Shown: positions 9,051-21,659 of the stretch, piece by piece
Position numbering within the stretch: position 1 is the first letter of the stretch
Layout of the letters: each line of letters starts with the position of its first letter
DNA from: Chimonanthus salicifolius
Taxonomy: Eukaryota > Streptophyta > Magnoliopsida > Laurales > Calycanthaceae
Direction of reading: 5' to 3'
Assembly (NCBI GenBank): GCA_013350335.1
Contig: CM023538.1
Coordinates: 61,989,080 to 62,053,079, forward strand
DNA: 64,000 nucleotides
Program-made: the position numbers and the translations under genes
Notes under the pieces: generated by a model
Database searches by the model: none
What the model saw: only the letters and a program-made list of their open reading frames with translations
What the model was told of the DNA's origin: nothing

Positions 9051-12000
9051 CTCACTGAGTCATTTGTGGAATTGAGTTAACTCAAATCTGAGTCATTTGA
9101 GTTGATTTGATACCCTATCCTTGTCTTAGCACGTTGTAGTATGGATTGACTATTTTATGCGCTAGTGAATCTTCTCATTTGACTTGAGATAAGTAAGTGT
9201 TTGGTGTGTAATATGAAAATATTAGCTTATATTTCTGAACTTTATTTGGGTTTATGAACTATTTAATGTTTGGCCTTAGTTATGCACATGGATATTCATA
9301 TCAATCTCTAAAATGAAAAATCAATTACATTTTAAACTTTCCAATTTTATAAAATATACAGCTAAGGTTTTAGTTATTTTAGACGTTCTTATTATTATTA
9401 TTTTTTTCCAAGACTAGAGACCTCTTAGAGCAGGCATGTGATAAACCCTCCTATCCACACAAATTCAGTAACATTATCACTTTATCAGATAGGTCCATTG
9501 AAAGTGACCACTAAATTTTTTTCTCTCTTATATTGATATCAGTTCATTTTAAAAGCATTTCATTCAAATTTGTTTGACATGATGAATAAAGGTAAAAAAC
9601 TGTGAGATAAAAGAGATACTAGCAAAATGAACGTGGGAAGATCGCTATCTTTAATATTATTATTCATCTAATATATTTTGAATAAATCAACTATATATCA
9701 AATCTAAACTCATAAATTCAAAATTACTACAATAGTATAAACTTGTAATAAAAGGAACAAAAATAATCTCTTCAAAAAGGGGTAGGGATTTTTACACCAC
9801 ACTTTTTTCTCATTTAAAAAAATTATTATTATTTAAAAAAATTAAAAATAAAGAAAAAATTAAAATTATATTTAAATTTGATGAACAGTAAAAAAACTCA
9901 TGACTACCCCTCAAATAAAGAAAGTGAAAAAGAGATTGTGACGTCTCTGAGTTGGAATTTTGTACTATATTTAATTTATTTAATTTAAAGAACGTGAAGG
10001 AGAGATTAATTTGTAATTTTATTGGATATAAAATCTTTAATTAAAATGAATTTTATACACACAACTCAAGATAGAGTGGCACTTTAATCTATTTCTTTTT
10101 TGACATTTAAAAAATATTTTCTCATAATTTTCACCCATAATTATTAGAAAAGTCAGAGAAAATGAGAAAAAATTGCATTTATTTTTATGAAAAAGTAGTT
10201 ATAAAATTTGACTTTGGATTTGATTGCAAAAGTTTTGTGTGTGTCAAAATTTTTATTTTTATAAAAAATAAATGAAATAGTATTTTGGAGAGTAAAAAAA
10301 TATTTTTTATTTTTATGTTCTTACCGAATAACCTTTATTTTATAAAAGACAGAAGAATCATTTTTCAAGTCTATGTTGCAAAATGGAGACCATGAAAAAT
10401 AAAACTTTTTTTATATATAAAAGAAGAGTTTTTTTTTTTTGTCAAGAGCAATGAATTGAGACATTTCTCTTTTCAATTGATTAATTTTCTATGAAAGGAT
10501 GTTAAGACGTTTTTCTCAGTCGTCGATAAAATCCTTAATTTTTTTGAATTAAAATAATTTTTTTAATATAAACAATAAAATTATTGTATTTTTATAGTTC
10601 AATATGAGTCCAAATCATTTACTAAACAGGTTTGGGTCAATTCAAATCATCTATTAAATGGGTTGGACATGTTGAGTCATTTATAAAAGAATGGGTCAAA
10701 TTGAGTAGAATCAAACAATCAGATTTGTAAGATTTTAGTAGGTCCCATTGTTATACTCTTGTTCAAATTTTTGCTTGGATAACATGGACCCTCCACTAGA
10801 TATGATAAAATTTGATCAGAATCGATAATTGAACTCAAACATTTTAAATTCATAAAACCTTATAATCTAAATTCGAAATAAATTTGAACTAATTAATTTA
10901 TTTAATAAATAAATAAGGGATTAAGGGTTCTTGACTCAATCCAAGCCGTTGTCATATCTAGCTATCATCGACTTACTAGAACTGTTCAATCATATTTTTC
11001 ACGTGGGATGGCCTTTTTCAATCACTTTTTTCTTTTCTTTTTTTCACAGTTGAATAGTCACATCAATTGAAATTCTGTCGTGAAAAGTTTGGACAAGTAT
11101 AATAGCTCTCTCCTCTGACATTGCATGCAGAAACGTGCATTCACATTTGTCTTGCGTTTCCATCTTCTTTTTTCGTTGAAACGGCTGTTTCTGTCTTGTC
11201 TCTCTTTTCTTTCTTCTTCTTTTCCCTTTTAAATTTTAGATAATTGAATTTTAAGATCATAAAATCTCTGTTTAAAAGAAACACAATCTTTTACATTAGC
11301 CAGGGTTGAGAAAATTCAGAGAGATCAAGATTTCGGCCGAATTTCCATAGTGGTCGAGATTTTGAACAAATCCTTTTTCTAATTTTAAAATTTTTTTCTT
11401 TTGAAAATCTCATTTGGTTTTATTTTTTTGAAAAAGTTCATTTAGAAAAAAATTATTTAAAAAAAACTAAAAATATAAATATCAGTCAATATTCGTCCGA
11501 TATAGACAAACATCGATGAAAGACCACAATCGAATTTTTTTTAAAAAAAAAGAAGAAACCGATCGATATTTATTCAAAATTTAAAGCCACGACATTACCT
11601 AAACTCTCAATGAGACATATTGGCAAATAAATTTTTAGTCATTACCAGTAGTTAATGACTTTTACTGTTCTTCTATCTTGTAAGTTACAACAAGGAGTCA
11701 TACCCGTTGTTTACAATATTAATCCATGTGTTCTGACGAACTGTATCAGGTGGTGAGCCACATCTGATGATCACAAAAGATACATTAGATAAATAGACCA
11801 TCATGATCACAAAAGTTATATTAGATAAATAGAACATCATGAGGTCTATTATGCTGTCAAATATGAAACATATTGAAATATGTTTGCCTTAAAATTTTTT
11901 AAGATTCAAATGAAGTATTGAATAAATATTTTAAAATATCATAATTAATTCAACCGTAAGAATGTTTCAAATAAAAATTATAAATGATTGAATCTAAGTC

Positions 12001-12590
12001 TTAGATGCAAAAGATAATGCCCATCCTAATACGGGAATACTCTTTTAGCAGACATAGATGTTTCGAATTTTCCACTTTGCCACCATCCGCATAAATCGTC
12101 TCACTTTTTCAATGAATTGGTTCATACATTGGTGCACTGTCAAGTACACCGATGAGTGAACCGATTTATGTGTAAAATGATCCGGTCAGTGTACTGATTT
12201 TCAAGTGATCCAGTTGGTGCACCGATAAATGAACCATTCACTGAAAAGTGAATCGATTTCTGCAGATAGATGAGGGGTAAAATGAGAAGTTCATTAAAAC
12301 CCGTACCTCCTAAAATATAACGCACATGTTAGGATCGGCACCCATCTCACATTCTCACATGGAGCCCTCGTGCTCAAGCATTCTATAGCTTCGTTGACAT
12401 ATAATATATCTAATTATATATATAGGCCTATATTAATATGATGACTTATATGAATTAATGTTAAAAAGTTCTAAAAAAGTAAAAAGTTTTAAAAGAAAAT
12501 GGATAATAGAGAGTTACACAAAAAAAATATTAGTGAGGCACATGTAGCTGATGCGTGTTGCTTTATATTTGTTAAATTTATTATTATCAT
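9051..12590. other. Gene-free AT-rich interval
   Basis: I see no gene. The sequence is strongly AT-rich with homopolymer runs. A possible family-2 SINE fragment lies near 9395-9450 (CTAGAGACCTCTTAGAGCA). Around 11320-11600 there is a weak relative of the CGGCCGATAT repeats noted at 14690 and 53230. Near 12115-12260, short ACCGAT-type motifs recur that resemble the MITE interior at 35796. Confidence 0.5.
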
Positions 12591-12600
12591 TTTTATGATG

Positions 12601-12849
12601 GGTAACGATCCTCCCACAGAAGATTTGTATAATTAGACACATATTTTAGTTTATTTACCAATTTTACATTTCGCATAAACAATACAATCAGCTCACCAAC
12701 CCTTCGTATGAATAGTAAAATCGTCTCGCCGAAATTCGCATGAACAGTAAATCGACTCATCGAAATTTTACTATTCATATAAATAGTAAAATTGACAATA
12801 TAATAAAATTCATTACAGATTATACAAAACACATGAGAAGATAGCTGCC
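12601..12849. mobile_element. Mutator-like MITE, diverged copy
   Basis: The left end GGTAACGATCCTCCCAC and the right end (reverse complement GGCAGCTATCTTCTCATG) form the same terminal inverted repeat as the clean element at 35796-36196. The interior also shares AATTCGCATGAACAGT-type units. A near-match TTTTTATGA / TTTTTATAA at the borders suggests a decayed 9-bp target duplication, but the register is off by about two bases. Confidence 0.6.
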
Positions 12850-13611
12850 TTTTTATAAATTGTAATTTAAAAACAGAAAGTTAATCGTTACGACTTCACG
12901 GCCTGACCTTTTTACTTGTGTCTATATTGCTAAAGCCGTAAAAAGTTATAAACCAGCCAGCTCAAGGCTCAAGCCATTTATCTATCAAACAGTTTTCCAC
13001 TTAAGAAACTCTTATTTTTATTACCAATATTTCCTTCTTCTTTTTTCATTTAAATACAGATTAAAAATAAATATAATATTTCGTTCAATTTTTATATTGA
13101 AATTATATATTTTAGTCTAAATATAATAAAATTGTTAACAATGAGTACGATGAACTCAAATCATGAAAACAATGTAGTGACACATAGACTCATAGATATA
13201 ATTTTTTTAAAATAAAAATAATTTAAATTATCAAAATTTAAAAAATTAACAAATGAATTTAATAAAATTGATTTTTAAATTCCTATTTATACTTGAATTA
13301 CTATAGCTTTAAATAAAAATAAATCCCATGTGATGTACGATGGACAGTTGGACACCACCAAAAGCAAGGGCACAATGATAATTAGAAGAAATGTAAAATT
13401 GCAAGTGTGCATTTATGGACAAATGCTAGAGTATTTTTGGAACGAGCAGAATATCTTCCACGAAGAAACGTGACTCTGATAATTGTTCCCGAGAGTTTGG
13501 ACTTTGGATGAGGACGCAGATTTGGTCGTCCTCAGACGTCCCCACCATGTAGTCGTCATGCTAGCAGGAGGAGAGAAGTAGGTGGAGCGTATTCATGCTA
13601 GACGAGTTCCT

Positions 13612-14228
13612 TTTTCTGAATGATGGTCAGTAGATTTCATTCAAAAGAGAGTGAGAGTCCAAAATATACAATAAAGCCCACACAGCCTGGGCCAGGCACA
13701 AACTTGTAAAACAAAAACAGGCCCAATATGAGTGAGTTCAGAGAGGCCAATCCCTCAAAAAGACAAAAAAGTCAGTATGAACAAGCACCAGACTAAGGAT
13801 TGTTTAAGATACCAATCGACAGAACATGGGATGAAGTCTGAGCAGCTAATTGAGAGCAAGTGTTCTCAGCAATGGAAAGTAATCTTGAGGAGGTGTGCTA
13901 GATGGAAGTAGTGTCCCGGTGCAAGATGCCGAGGAGAGAACGAATAGAGGTATATTAACCAGCAGGCGCCACCCAGGCTTGCAGTTTCTCAGCATGGAAG
14001 TGATTTTCTGGTCAGATATGAAGAGGTTGTCCATTTGAAGATTAGTGTTGATTAAGGTAGATAAACAATCTGCGATGAAGAGCAGGGTAGGCAAGTAGCC
14101 ATATTGAGAGTGGCAAGGTCTTTGAATCTTGGCAGACAAACAATCCGTGATGATGCGTTCTTTCTGTTAGGGATGTGGCACTTAGCAGTTAGCACGATGT
14201 ATTGCTTGAGAACTCTGCTACACCCTCG
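13612..14228 (-). mobile_element. LINE 3' fragment
   Basis: On the minus strand it carries degraded coding sequence of the kind found in the C-terminal RNase H region of plant L1-like elements. It is followed by the 3'-UTR signature CTGGCCCAGGCTGTGTGGGC and a TTTTGAATGAAAT ending at the left side. The same signature recurs at 14530, 20700, 43640 and 47700. The reading frames are broken. Confidence 0.45.
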
Positions 14229-14449
14229 GGCGTAAAGTTTTTTTTTTTTTTTTTTTATAATAAATATTGGCAGTATTTTTATCTTTATTGTAATAATATT
14301 GGAAAAATACAATTTCCCAATATTATTAGGATTTTATTATTTCTTCCATTGTTAACATCAAAACTCGTTATTGTTAGGAATTCTGACATTTCGGAGCTCG
14401 TTAGTTCTCACACTACTGTAATCATTGGAATTTTTTCTCAGGCATCTTT

Positions 14450-14620
14450 CTAGTTTATCGTTTAGGCCATTTTTGTTTCAAAGGACTATGATCCTTTTTT
14501 CTCTGAGTCGCATTTGGCGACTGCTTTTGGCCTGGCCCGGGCTGTGGGCTTCTTTCTAAATTTTTCCTTCGGGTTTTCTTTTGAATGATAAACTAACCCA
14601 ACATTAAAAAAAAAAAAAAA
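14450..14620 (+). mobile_element. LINE 3'-UTR with poly(A) tail
   Basis: A short LINE tail: CTGGCCCGGGCTGTGGGC, then CTTTTGAATGATAAACTAACC and an A run at 14606-14620. No coding sequence is readable. Confidence 0.5.
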
Positions 14621-14689
14621 ATCAAAACTCGATAATATTGTGAAAATCTAATTGTAGTTTAAATGTTGTGTGTTCAAGACAGAGATGAT

Positions 14690-14990
14690 AATATCGGGTT
14701 TTATAGACCAAGATATCTCGGTCGATACGATTAGTACCAGCCGTACTTTAATATAATCGGCCGATATGGGCTGATTTTATTAAATATCGCCTGTTTCTTT
14801 TTAAAAAAATTAGATTCGGTCGTGGGCCCAGGCCGTTATTTTACGATTTCAAATTCTTCTCTTTTAAAAATCAAGCCTTCTTTCATTTTTTAATTTATTT
14901 TTAATTTAGAATAATTAAAATATAAAAAATGACCCGATATTTTTCAAAAAAAAAGAAGGAAAGAGAGATATCTCATTTCCGAGATTTCTT
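14690..14990. repeat. CGGCCGATAT-type interspersed repeat
   Basis: ATATCGGG, GATATCTCGGTCGATA, ATCGGCCGATAT and ATATCTCATTTCCGAGAT share words with 11320-11600 and 53230-53560. It may be a decayed MITE family, but the ends are not defined. Confidence 0.3.
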
Positions 14991-15621
14991 TCCCTGGTTC
15001 AAGCATAGGCATCAGAGAAGGTAGGAGGTCCATAATAAGAATTTGCCAAATTAAAGAATAAAAGCCTACTTCAAAATTATAAAATAAATAATTAAAATGA
15101 TGATGATGATGATGGTTTTACAAATTAAAAAATTTGTTATCAATAAAATTGTTCGATATATCATAAATCCTCCCACTAAGCTACAACTACTAAGATGGAT
15201 ATACGGATAGATGGAATTTACGGAATTACTTAAACTTAAATTTTAAGTTATACTCATTTTCCAAAGTATTCAATTTTTTTATGTATAAAATTTTGTTATT
15301 ATAACAATATATGAAATTACAAAAACTAATAAAATTACTTCATTTGAAAGGTGTACGCTTGATATGAGATTAACTAGAAATCACTTTAATTAGATCAATT
15401 AATTTATTTTTCAAATTCTTTAAATTTTATTGTTGAATAATTTTTTAATCTATAAACTGATTGTTGTATTTAAAAATGCCTCGGGCTTAAAACTCTACGT
15501 TTTATTGGAAAAGTTTTATAAATATGTAAGAACGATAAAATAGTCACCTTTCAATTAATTACTTTTAATAATTTTTATTTCAATTTTTGTAGTCTTTTAA
15601 ACTGTGGAGTAATATTTATAT

Positions 15622-15785
15622 TTTTTTTACGAAGGAGATGTCGAGGCCTCTTAGAGCACTCATCTAATTCTCACAATATATATAAAAGCCTTCATACTCA
15701 TTCACGAAATAACTCTACAATAGCCTTTTGGGATGGAGTGGAATCGAACTCAGGAATTATGCTTAGGCAGATTCCTATCCATCAC
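15622..15785 (-). mobile_element. tRNA-derived SINE, family 2
   Basis: On the minus strand it has a tRNA-like head with B box GAGTTCGATTCC, then CACTCCATCCCAAAAGGCTA, GTAGAGTTATTT and GTGCTCTAAGAGGCCTCGAC, and an A-rich tail at 15622. The same order of words is found in the copy at 61150-61340. Target duplications were not resolved. Confidence 0.6.
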
Positions 15786-15799
15786 TAAGTATAGGATAA

Positions 15800-17950
15800 A
15801 CCAAAAATTACCTCAATTAGATCAATTAAGACATGTTTTCTAATCCTCCAAATGATGGTATTAGATAATTATCATTAATGCTAATGAGAGTATTGTTGAA
15901 CTATGAGTACATTTGTTTGTGCAAATTCTCGCATAAATTTTTCTATAAGAATTAAAATTTCAAATTATTATTTTTGTTAAATAAGAATATTAATTCTCAC
16001 ATGCTAAATTTTTAGAAAATTTGTCCAATTTTTTTTGTCTAAAATGTTTTCCTTAAATTAAGATCAAGTCGATTTGATATAAACCTTACCTGAGAGACTT
16101 GAGTTGTCTTCTTAGTAAATAGCAATTGGAGAATCATTAAGAACTTTTATAAATTATAATTAAGTATATTGGCTTGGCTAGAACCACGTGTAAAAAATAT
16201 GGCCGATTCATTGTGTATCAGCCGTAATGCACTGGAAAAATGAAAGCAGTTGCAATGCATCAGTGCGTTGTTGCCGAGGTTCAGATGGGTGCAAATGAAT
16301 GTCGTACAAACTAATTTTTTAACTCCAGTCTAGTATAAATGGATACGCTGGGTTCATTTCATACGTGGTGTGATCATTAGATATCACTAAACTGTAGGTG
16401 TATTTTAAAATTATGAATGACTCATACGCAATACACGTTAGCTAAGACATGCGCCATATGTTGTTGAAGGTTTTTTTTTTTTTTTTTATCTTAAAGTTAG
16501 GTACACCTAAATTGGAATTACATAAGGTTGACAAGATCATACTTGAAAATTTGTTAATTTTCAGATCAAAGATTTTGTTCTTAACATCGAATCACTAAAA
16601 CTAAAAAGAAAAAAAAAGAGTTGCATGTGATTAATTGACTTCTGAACTTCCTAATAGCACAGTCTTTGTTATTTGTAGCTGTTGTTCGTTTCCCTAATAA
16701 AATAGTCTTCGTTAGTAGACTGAATTCCTTCAATATTGCAAGACTTTGGACTTCAGTATTTTTTTGGGGCCAAGTATTAATAGCAATTATATTAGTTTGT
16801 TGACAGCTACTAGCAATTAAAAATATATAAATAAATAGATAATAAGATCCATTCTTTTGCTGTATCATGTGCCACCTATTAATGAGCTGTCAATCACTTC
16901 TCTGCACGAAAGAAAAGTCTCATTCATACTTAATCGACCGTCAGAGAAAGTTTCCGGTTTTTTTAAAAAGAAATTAAAAGTATCTGCACATGTGTAAACT
17001 TTTAAATTTGCAATTGAAAAGAGTGACCTTTTATATTGTGAGGGATTTGGTTTCTAAACCTCGAAGATCAAAGTTGAAATTGATTATCATACTAACCTTT
17101 ACGAAATCAGAAAATTTCAGTTTATATAACTGATGCATTAATTTTTAGAAGGCACTCGGATTCATGAATTTTCTACCGATTTTCCCCTATGAAAATTTCA
17201 ATTTGATTCAGCTCCACGGGCATGCAAATATATTAGGGCAGATTAAGTCTATGGAATCTCAATCGGATCCATTTGATAAAAGTAATTCTCCGTCATTTGA
17301 CTAAATAATATAAATATAATTGATTGGCTTAATTCAATGTAATTAAATAAAATAAATTAATTGTTTTTAATTGATACATTAGTGTTGGAGAATATGCATT
17401 AGAAGTATTTTATGCAGTAGGACATGAGATCGAATGCACTACTTCGAGAATAGAATTGTCACATACTAAGTCAAATCACGAAATGTATGACTTTGAATGA
17501 ATGTAAATTTAGATAGGTAAACATTTAAAAACAAAACTTCACCGCTATCACATGAGGGCTTTTTCGTAAAAATGTTTAATTGAGTGTAAGAGGCACTCTG
17601 ATTGAGTCATCATCAGACTCATTGAGTTCAATATCCGCATCATATTTGAGTTTATTGATTCAAATCCAAAGTTTTACCTGAAATCTGATGTATAGGACCA
17701 TGTCAAAATTTATAGTTTCATAAGTAGTAACAAATTTTTAAAAACATTGACTGATATTATTAGATTTAATTGTAAAAGCACTTTCAAATTTGTCTGGTTG
17801 ACTTTATATGCTAAATCTAAACATATATAATACATTAATTTTAAAAAAAAACATCATCATCCTCTGTTAGAATCATTCTCTCCTCTATAATTGACAACCA
17901 AAGGCCACCACTGAATCAAAGCAAGCCTCAGTTCTCTGAACAATTCGTTT
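15800..17950. other. Gene-free interval
   Basis: AT-rich sequence without a recognisable gene or a well-bounded repeat. Open frames here are short and have no family signature. Confidence 0.5.
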
Positions 17951-18026
17951 CCAGTTATGAACTGTGAAGTCCAAATGGACGTGGGCAATCAAGCAGGCAA
18001 ACGAGATGAAAACCTGCAGATTGTAG

Positions 18027-19283
18027 TTGCAGACGATATATCCTGGGCAACTTCAACTTGCTGATCCAAGAATCATAAAAGTCTCCGCCGGTAGCGATGA
18101 GTGCTCCATCTACAGGGTCCCTGAATGGATACGCCAACACAAGGACAAGGCCTACTCGCCGCAGATCATCTCAATTGGCCCATTTCACCGTGGAGAAGAA
18201 GGGCTGAAAGCCATGGAGGAGCACAAATGGCGGTACCTCAACGACATTCTCAATAGAAACGGAGACGGGTTCTTGTATCAGCTCTTGGAAGTGATGAAGA
18301 AGTTGGAGAAACCAGCCAGGGCATCTTACTCGGAGGAAATTGAGCTAGACAGCCAGCCTTTCCAAGAGATGCTGCTTCTAGATGGTTGCTTCATCATTGA
18401 ATTGTTTCTCAGAAAAGATGGATTAATCTTTTGGGATGATGACCCCATCTTTAAATTGAGAGGGCTAAGTCAAATTATAGCACTGGACATGCTCCTGTTG
18501 GAGAACCAGGTTCCTTTTCTTGTTCTTGAAGGTTTGTTCCCACTGATATATGATTCTAAAGCTTCTCTTAGAGAGATGGCACTCGATTTCTTCGATATCT
18601 TGTCCCAGCTGCCCGGGCAACGGAATATCGACAACCTCAACGATGATGTTTTGCATCTGCTAGATTTACTGCGATCGAGTTTCATTCCTCAACACATAAA
18701 GGACAGATTGTATGAAACAGAGGGTTTATTAGAAATGATCCCAAGTTCATCCCAACTTCAAGAGGCAGGATTGAAGTTCATTCCAGGGGAGAATAAAGCC
18801 TTCCTCGACATCGAATATAAAAATGGAGCGATCGAAATCCCCTATGTGACAATTGAAGACAGCACAAGTCCTTTGTTTCTGAACATGATGGCGTTCGAAC
18901 AGTGTTATCGCTCTTGCTGCCCTTACATTGCAGTGTACACCACCTTCATGGATTGCCTGATCAACACTGATAAGGATGTTGAGATTCTGATTGAGAACAA
19001 AATCATAAAGAACTTTATGGGCAGCAACAAAGGTGTGGCAACATTCTTCAACCACATTGGGAGAAATATATGCATATATAATGGAGAATTCTACCTTCAA
19101 AATGCTTGTGTGGAAATCAATCGGCATTGCCGGAGGCGTTGTCCCCGATGGCGAGCAACCTTGATGAAGAATTACTTCCACAGTCCATGGGCAATCATAT
19201 CAGTCATTGCTGCCTTCATCCTCCTCCTCTTAACTCTAACACAGACTTTCTTTGCTTCATTTCCCAAGTTTGCCAATGGTTGA
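18027..19283 (+). CDS. DUF247 domain protein with a disrupted N-terminus
   Basis: An open frame of about 418 codons with the full DUF247 body: CSIYRVP, ISIGPFH, MEEHKWRY, LLLDGCFIIELF, LENQVPFLVL, FEQCYRS, FMDCLI and a C-terminal hydrophobic anchor. The frame opens at TTG (18027) just after an in-frame TAG (18024-18026). The first ATG in frame is at 18213, which would remove CSIYRVP and ISIGPFH. An ATG at 17957 opens another frame encoding a plausible family N-terminus (ending A-D-D-I-S-W-A-T-S-T) but stops at about 18062-18064. A single frameshift near 18058 therefore separates the two parts. This could be a new pseudogene, a sequence error or a non-AUG start. It is not close to the other five loci, so it is a separate subgroup. 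Confidence 0.85.
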   Translation: MQTIYPGQLQLADPRIIKVSAGSDECSIYRVPEWIRQHKDKAYSPQIISIGPFHRGEEGLKAMEEHKWRYLNDILNRNGDGFLYQLLEVMKKLEKPARASYSEEIELDSQPFQEMLLLDGCFIIELFLRKDGLIFWDDDPIFKLRGLSQIIALDMLLLENQVPFLVLEGLFPLIYDSKASLREMALDFFDILSQLPGQRNIDNLNDDVLHLLDLLRSSFIPQHIKDRLYETEGLLEMIPSSSQLQEAGLKFIPGENKAFLDIEYKNGAIEIPYVTIEDSTSPLFLNMMAFEQCYRSCCPYIAVYTTFMDCLINTDKDVEILIENKIIKNFMGSNKGVATFFNHIGRNICIYNGEFYLQNACVEINRHCRRRCPRWRATLMKNYFHSPWAIISVIAAFILLLLTLTQTFFASFPKFANG

Positions 19284-19299
19284 TAAAACAATCAAGTAT

Positions 19300-20290
19300 G
19301 ATCAATCTTCCCTCTCCATCAGTAACCATGCCAAACGGAGGATCTAGTTGTTCTGGGTGCTTGAGTTGTTTGACTGTCTATCATGTATGTTGTAATTTTC
19401 TTTTCATCACTTAGTAATCTATCCTCTTCAAATTTATACGCATGGATAGAGAGGCCTGGTCTCTAAGAATCGATTTGATTGAGTTATTCTAATAATGATT
19501 TAGTGGTATTGATAGGGATAAAGTGCTGGATTTAGGGGTATTGATAGGGAAACTGAGCTTCTTCTTTTTTTCCATCAATTTTATGATTTAGGCATCGAAT
19601 TTAAGGTTAAAATAAAGGAAAAAGAAAGATAATTTCAATAGATTTATTTAAAATGAATAAAGTATTGTTTCGTTCCTCATGATATTCTCATCTCTTTCGT
19701 ATGAGAGAGAGTTTTCTTAGAAGGAGGGGGAAAATGGAAAATTTTCAATTTTTTTTTTTTATCACAGAGAGCCCTCATTTTATAAAAGAAGAAAGAAGAG
19801 TCTCATTTTCAATGAACTTCAATTTTCATCAGGATATTCTCCTTATCTCTATAGAAGATGTTTTCCTTAACAAAGCAATTGAGAAAGAAAAGAAAATATG
19901 AACACAAAGATTTATGTGATTCATTTTGATACATTCACGGGTTACGTCAATCTAATATGTTCAAAGATAAAAAACATAGAAACGACGACTCTCGATACAA
20001 TTGTTCATGTCTCTCTCAATTATATTTAATATCCTAATTAGAATTTTCATAAAACATCATGTAAAAATTATGAAGTTGTCCATCAAATTTTCAAAATTTG
20101 ACGATACACCTTTGATAATCAAGCATCACATAACCTAACACTACTAAAATGTGTGGATTTTTTAAGCCTCAACGGATCAAAACCCCTCGAGTGAGGGATG
20201 TTTGGAAGTTTAGAATTTAATTAGAACAAAAACCATGGAATTTATGAAATGTTGTGGGTCGAGCCCACAAGAAGAAACAAAAAAGAAGCA
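19300..20290. other. Gene-free interval downstream of a DUF247 gene
   Basis: It holds the likely 3'-UTR of the gene ending at 19283, then AT-rich sequence. I see no further gene. Confidence 0.45.
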
Positions 20291-20293
20291 TAA

Positions 20294-20460
20294 TGTTAGA
20301 ATATAATTAGATTTAAGTGAGAATCAATTTAGATTATTTCTTTAATTAGAGGTTTCCTCTTTTATTTGATTCCCTTTCTATATTTGTATTTATCTTGTTC
20401 TATATAATAAAGTCTAGAGTCTCTCCTTAATTTACAAAGGAGACACCAATTATTTTCACA
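20294..20460 (+). repeat. Copia-type LTR, left member of an inverted pair
   Basis: It starts TGTTAGAATATAATTAG, ends AATTATTTTCACA and is followed at once by TGATATCAAAGCC, a decayed tRNA-Met primer-binding site. It also contains a TATATAATAAAG-type promoter motif. A reverse-complement copy lies at 21021-21219. Confidence 0.75.
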
Positions 20461-20489
20461 TGATATCAAAGCCGAATATATCAATCCTG

Positions 20490-20830
20490 ATACTTTGCTC
20501 CCTCTCTCTCAACAAAATTCTTGCACTTGGAACCTCCGCACTCATGTCTCTACTATCAAACATCTCCTGTTTAGCCTCCGTTGCAGCACTTCCTTGACTA
20601 CGCCCCATCTTTTAAAGCTTCTCACTAACTGGGTTAGGGACAAGCCTCCTAATGTCACCTGCAGATATGGTTTTTTCGATTCTTTTACTTGACTACCTGG
20701 CCTAGGTTGTGGGCTCATCTTTTGTTTTTTTTTTTTTATCGCAGCCCTTTGGCGCATGCCCTACTATGGGCTCCATCTCTTGTAAATGTTTGGGGATTTC
20801 TCCGTTTTTAATGATACTTACCCATACGTT

Positions 20831-20832
<2 letters not shown>
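20490..20832 (+). mobile_element. LINE 3' fragment ending in (TA)n
   Basis: CTTCTCACTAACTGGG and GATTCTTTTACTTGACT resemble the C-terminal LINE coding end at 47640-47690. They are followed by CTGGCCTAGGTTGTGGGCTC and TTTTTAATGATACTTACCC. It lies between the inverted LTRs and runs into the (TA)n tract. Confidence 0.55.

Positions 20833-20896
<64 letters not shown>
20833..20896. repeat. (TA)n microsatellite
   Basis: About 32 uninterrupted TA units directly after the LINE tail, which may have seeded the tract. Confidence 0.95.
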
Positions 20897-20898
<2 letters not shown>

Positions 20899-21020
20899 TC
20901 CATTTTTTTCTACCACTCTTCCTTCAACAAACCTTCATTCACAAGACTCTTCTTCTCCCTCTGCTGGAGGAGATTCTCAACGGCAAAAGGAGGAACAATG
21001 GAAACCATCGTTTTTCAAAC

Positions 21021-21219
21021 TGTGAAAATAATTGGTGTGTCTCCCTTGGAAATTAAGGAGAGACTCTATACTTTATTATATAGAAAAAGAGAAATACAAA
21101 TATAGAAAGAGAATCAAATAAAAGAGGAAACCTCTAATTAGAGAAATAATCTAAATAAATCTAAATTGTTTTTAACATAAATCTAATTATATCTTAATAA
21201 ATCTAATTATATTCTAACA
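21021..21219 (-). repeat. Copia-type LTR, right member of an inverted pair
   Basis: The reverse complement of the LTR at 20294-20460, 199 bp long because a stretch of about 30 bp (AATCTAATTATAT units) is repeated near its start. No primer-binding site follows it on the minus strand. Confidence 0.75.
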
Positions 21220-21659
21220 CCTAAGAAAATAACTAAAGAGGAAACCTAGACAGCTTGAGAAAATTAAGATCTAGCTTAAAGGGAGAGAGGAGAGAGAGTC
21301 CAATCCACCATTTCTTCTCTCTGTTTGTCAATTTTATGCAGAACCGGTCATTGTCGACTGGTTTAGGGTTGTCCCTTGTGTTGCAACAGTTGTCGATGAG
21401 TCCGGGACATGTTTGATTTTTAATATTCTTAGAAAAAGTTAATGAGGTCACATCATGATAATACATAGCAAATTCTTTGTCTTTGATATTATGATGTGCC
21501 CTCTTTAAAGCATATTGATATTTATATGGTTCAGACGACGAGATTGGAGCAATTTTACTATCTTTGAAATACAATATACTCTCTTCCTTAATACTCTCTA
21601 ACTACGTAATGAATCCGTCTAAGATAATAAGCCATATGGTGATAGATCTAAGCAATACC

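Noticed and set aside
14202..14453. 83-codon plus-strand frame
   Set aside because: It starts in LINE debris, runs through a poly-T tract (poly-phenylalanine) and has no family signature.
18747..19181. 144-codon minus-strand frame
   Set aside because: It is the reverse-strand shadow of the conserved DUF247 gene at 18027-19283.
20709..21025. ORFs with long I-Y repeats
   Set aside because: They are translations of the (TA)n tract; the same applies at 30383-30698.
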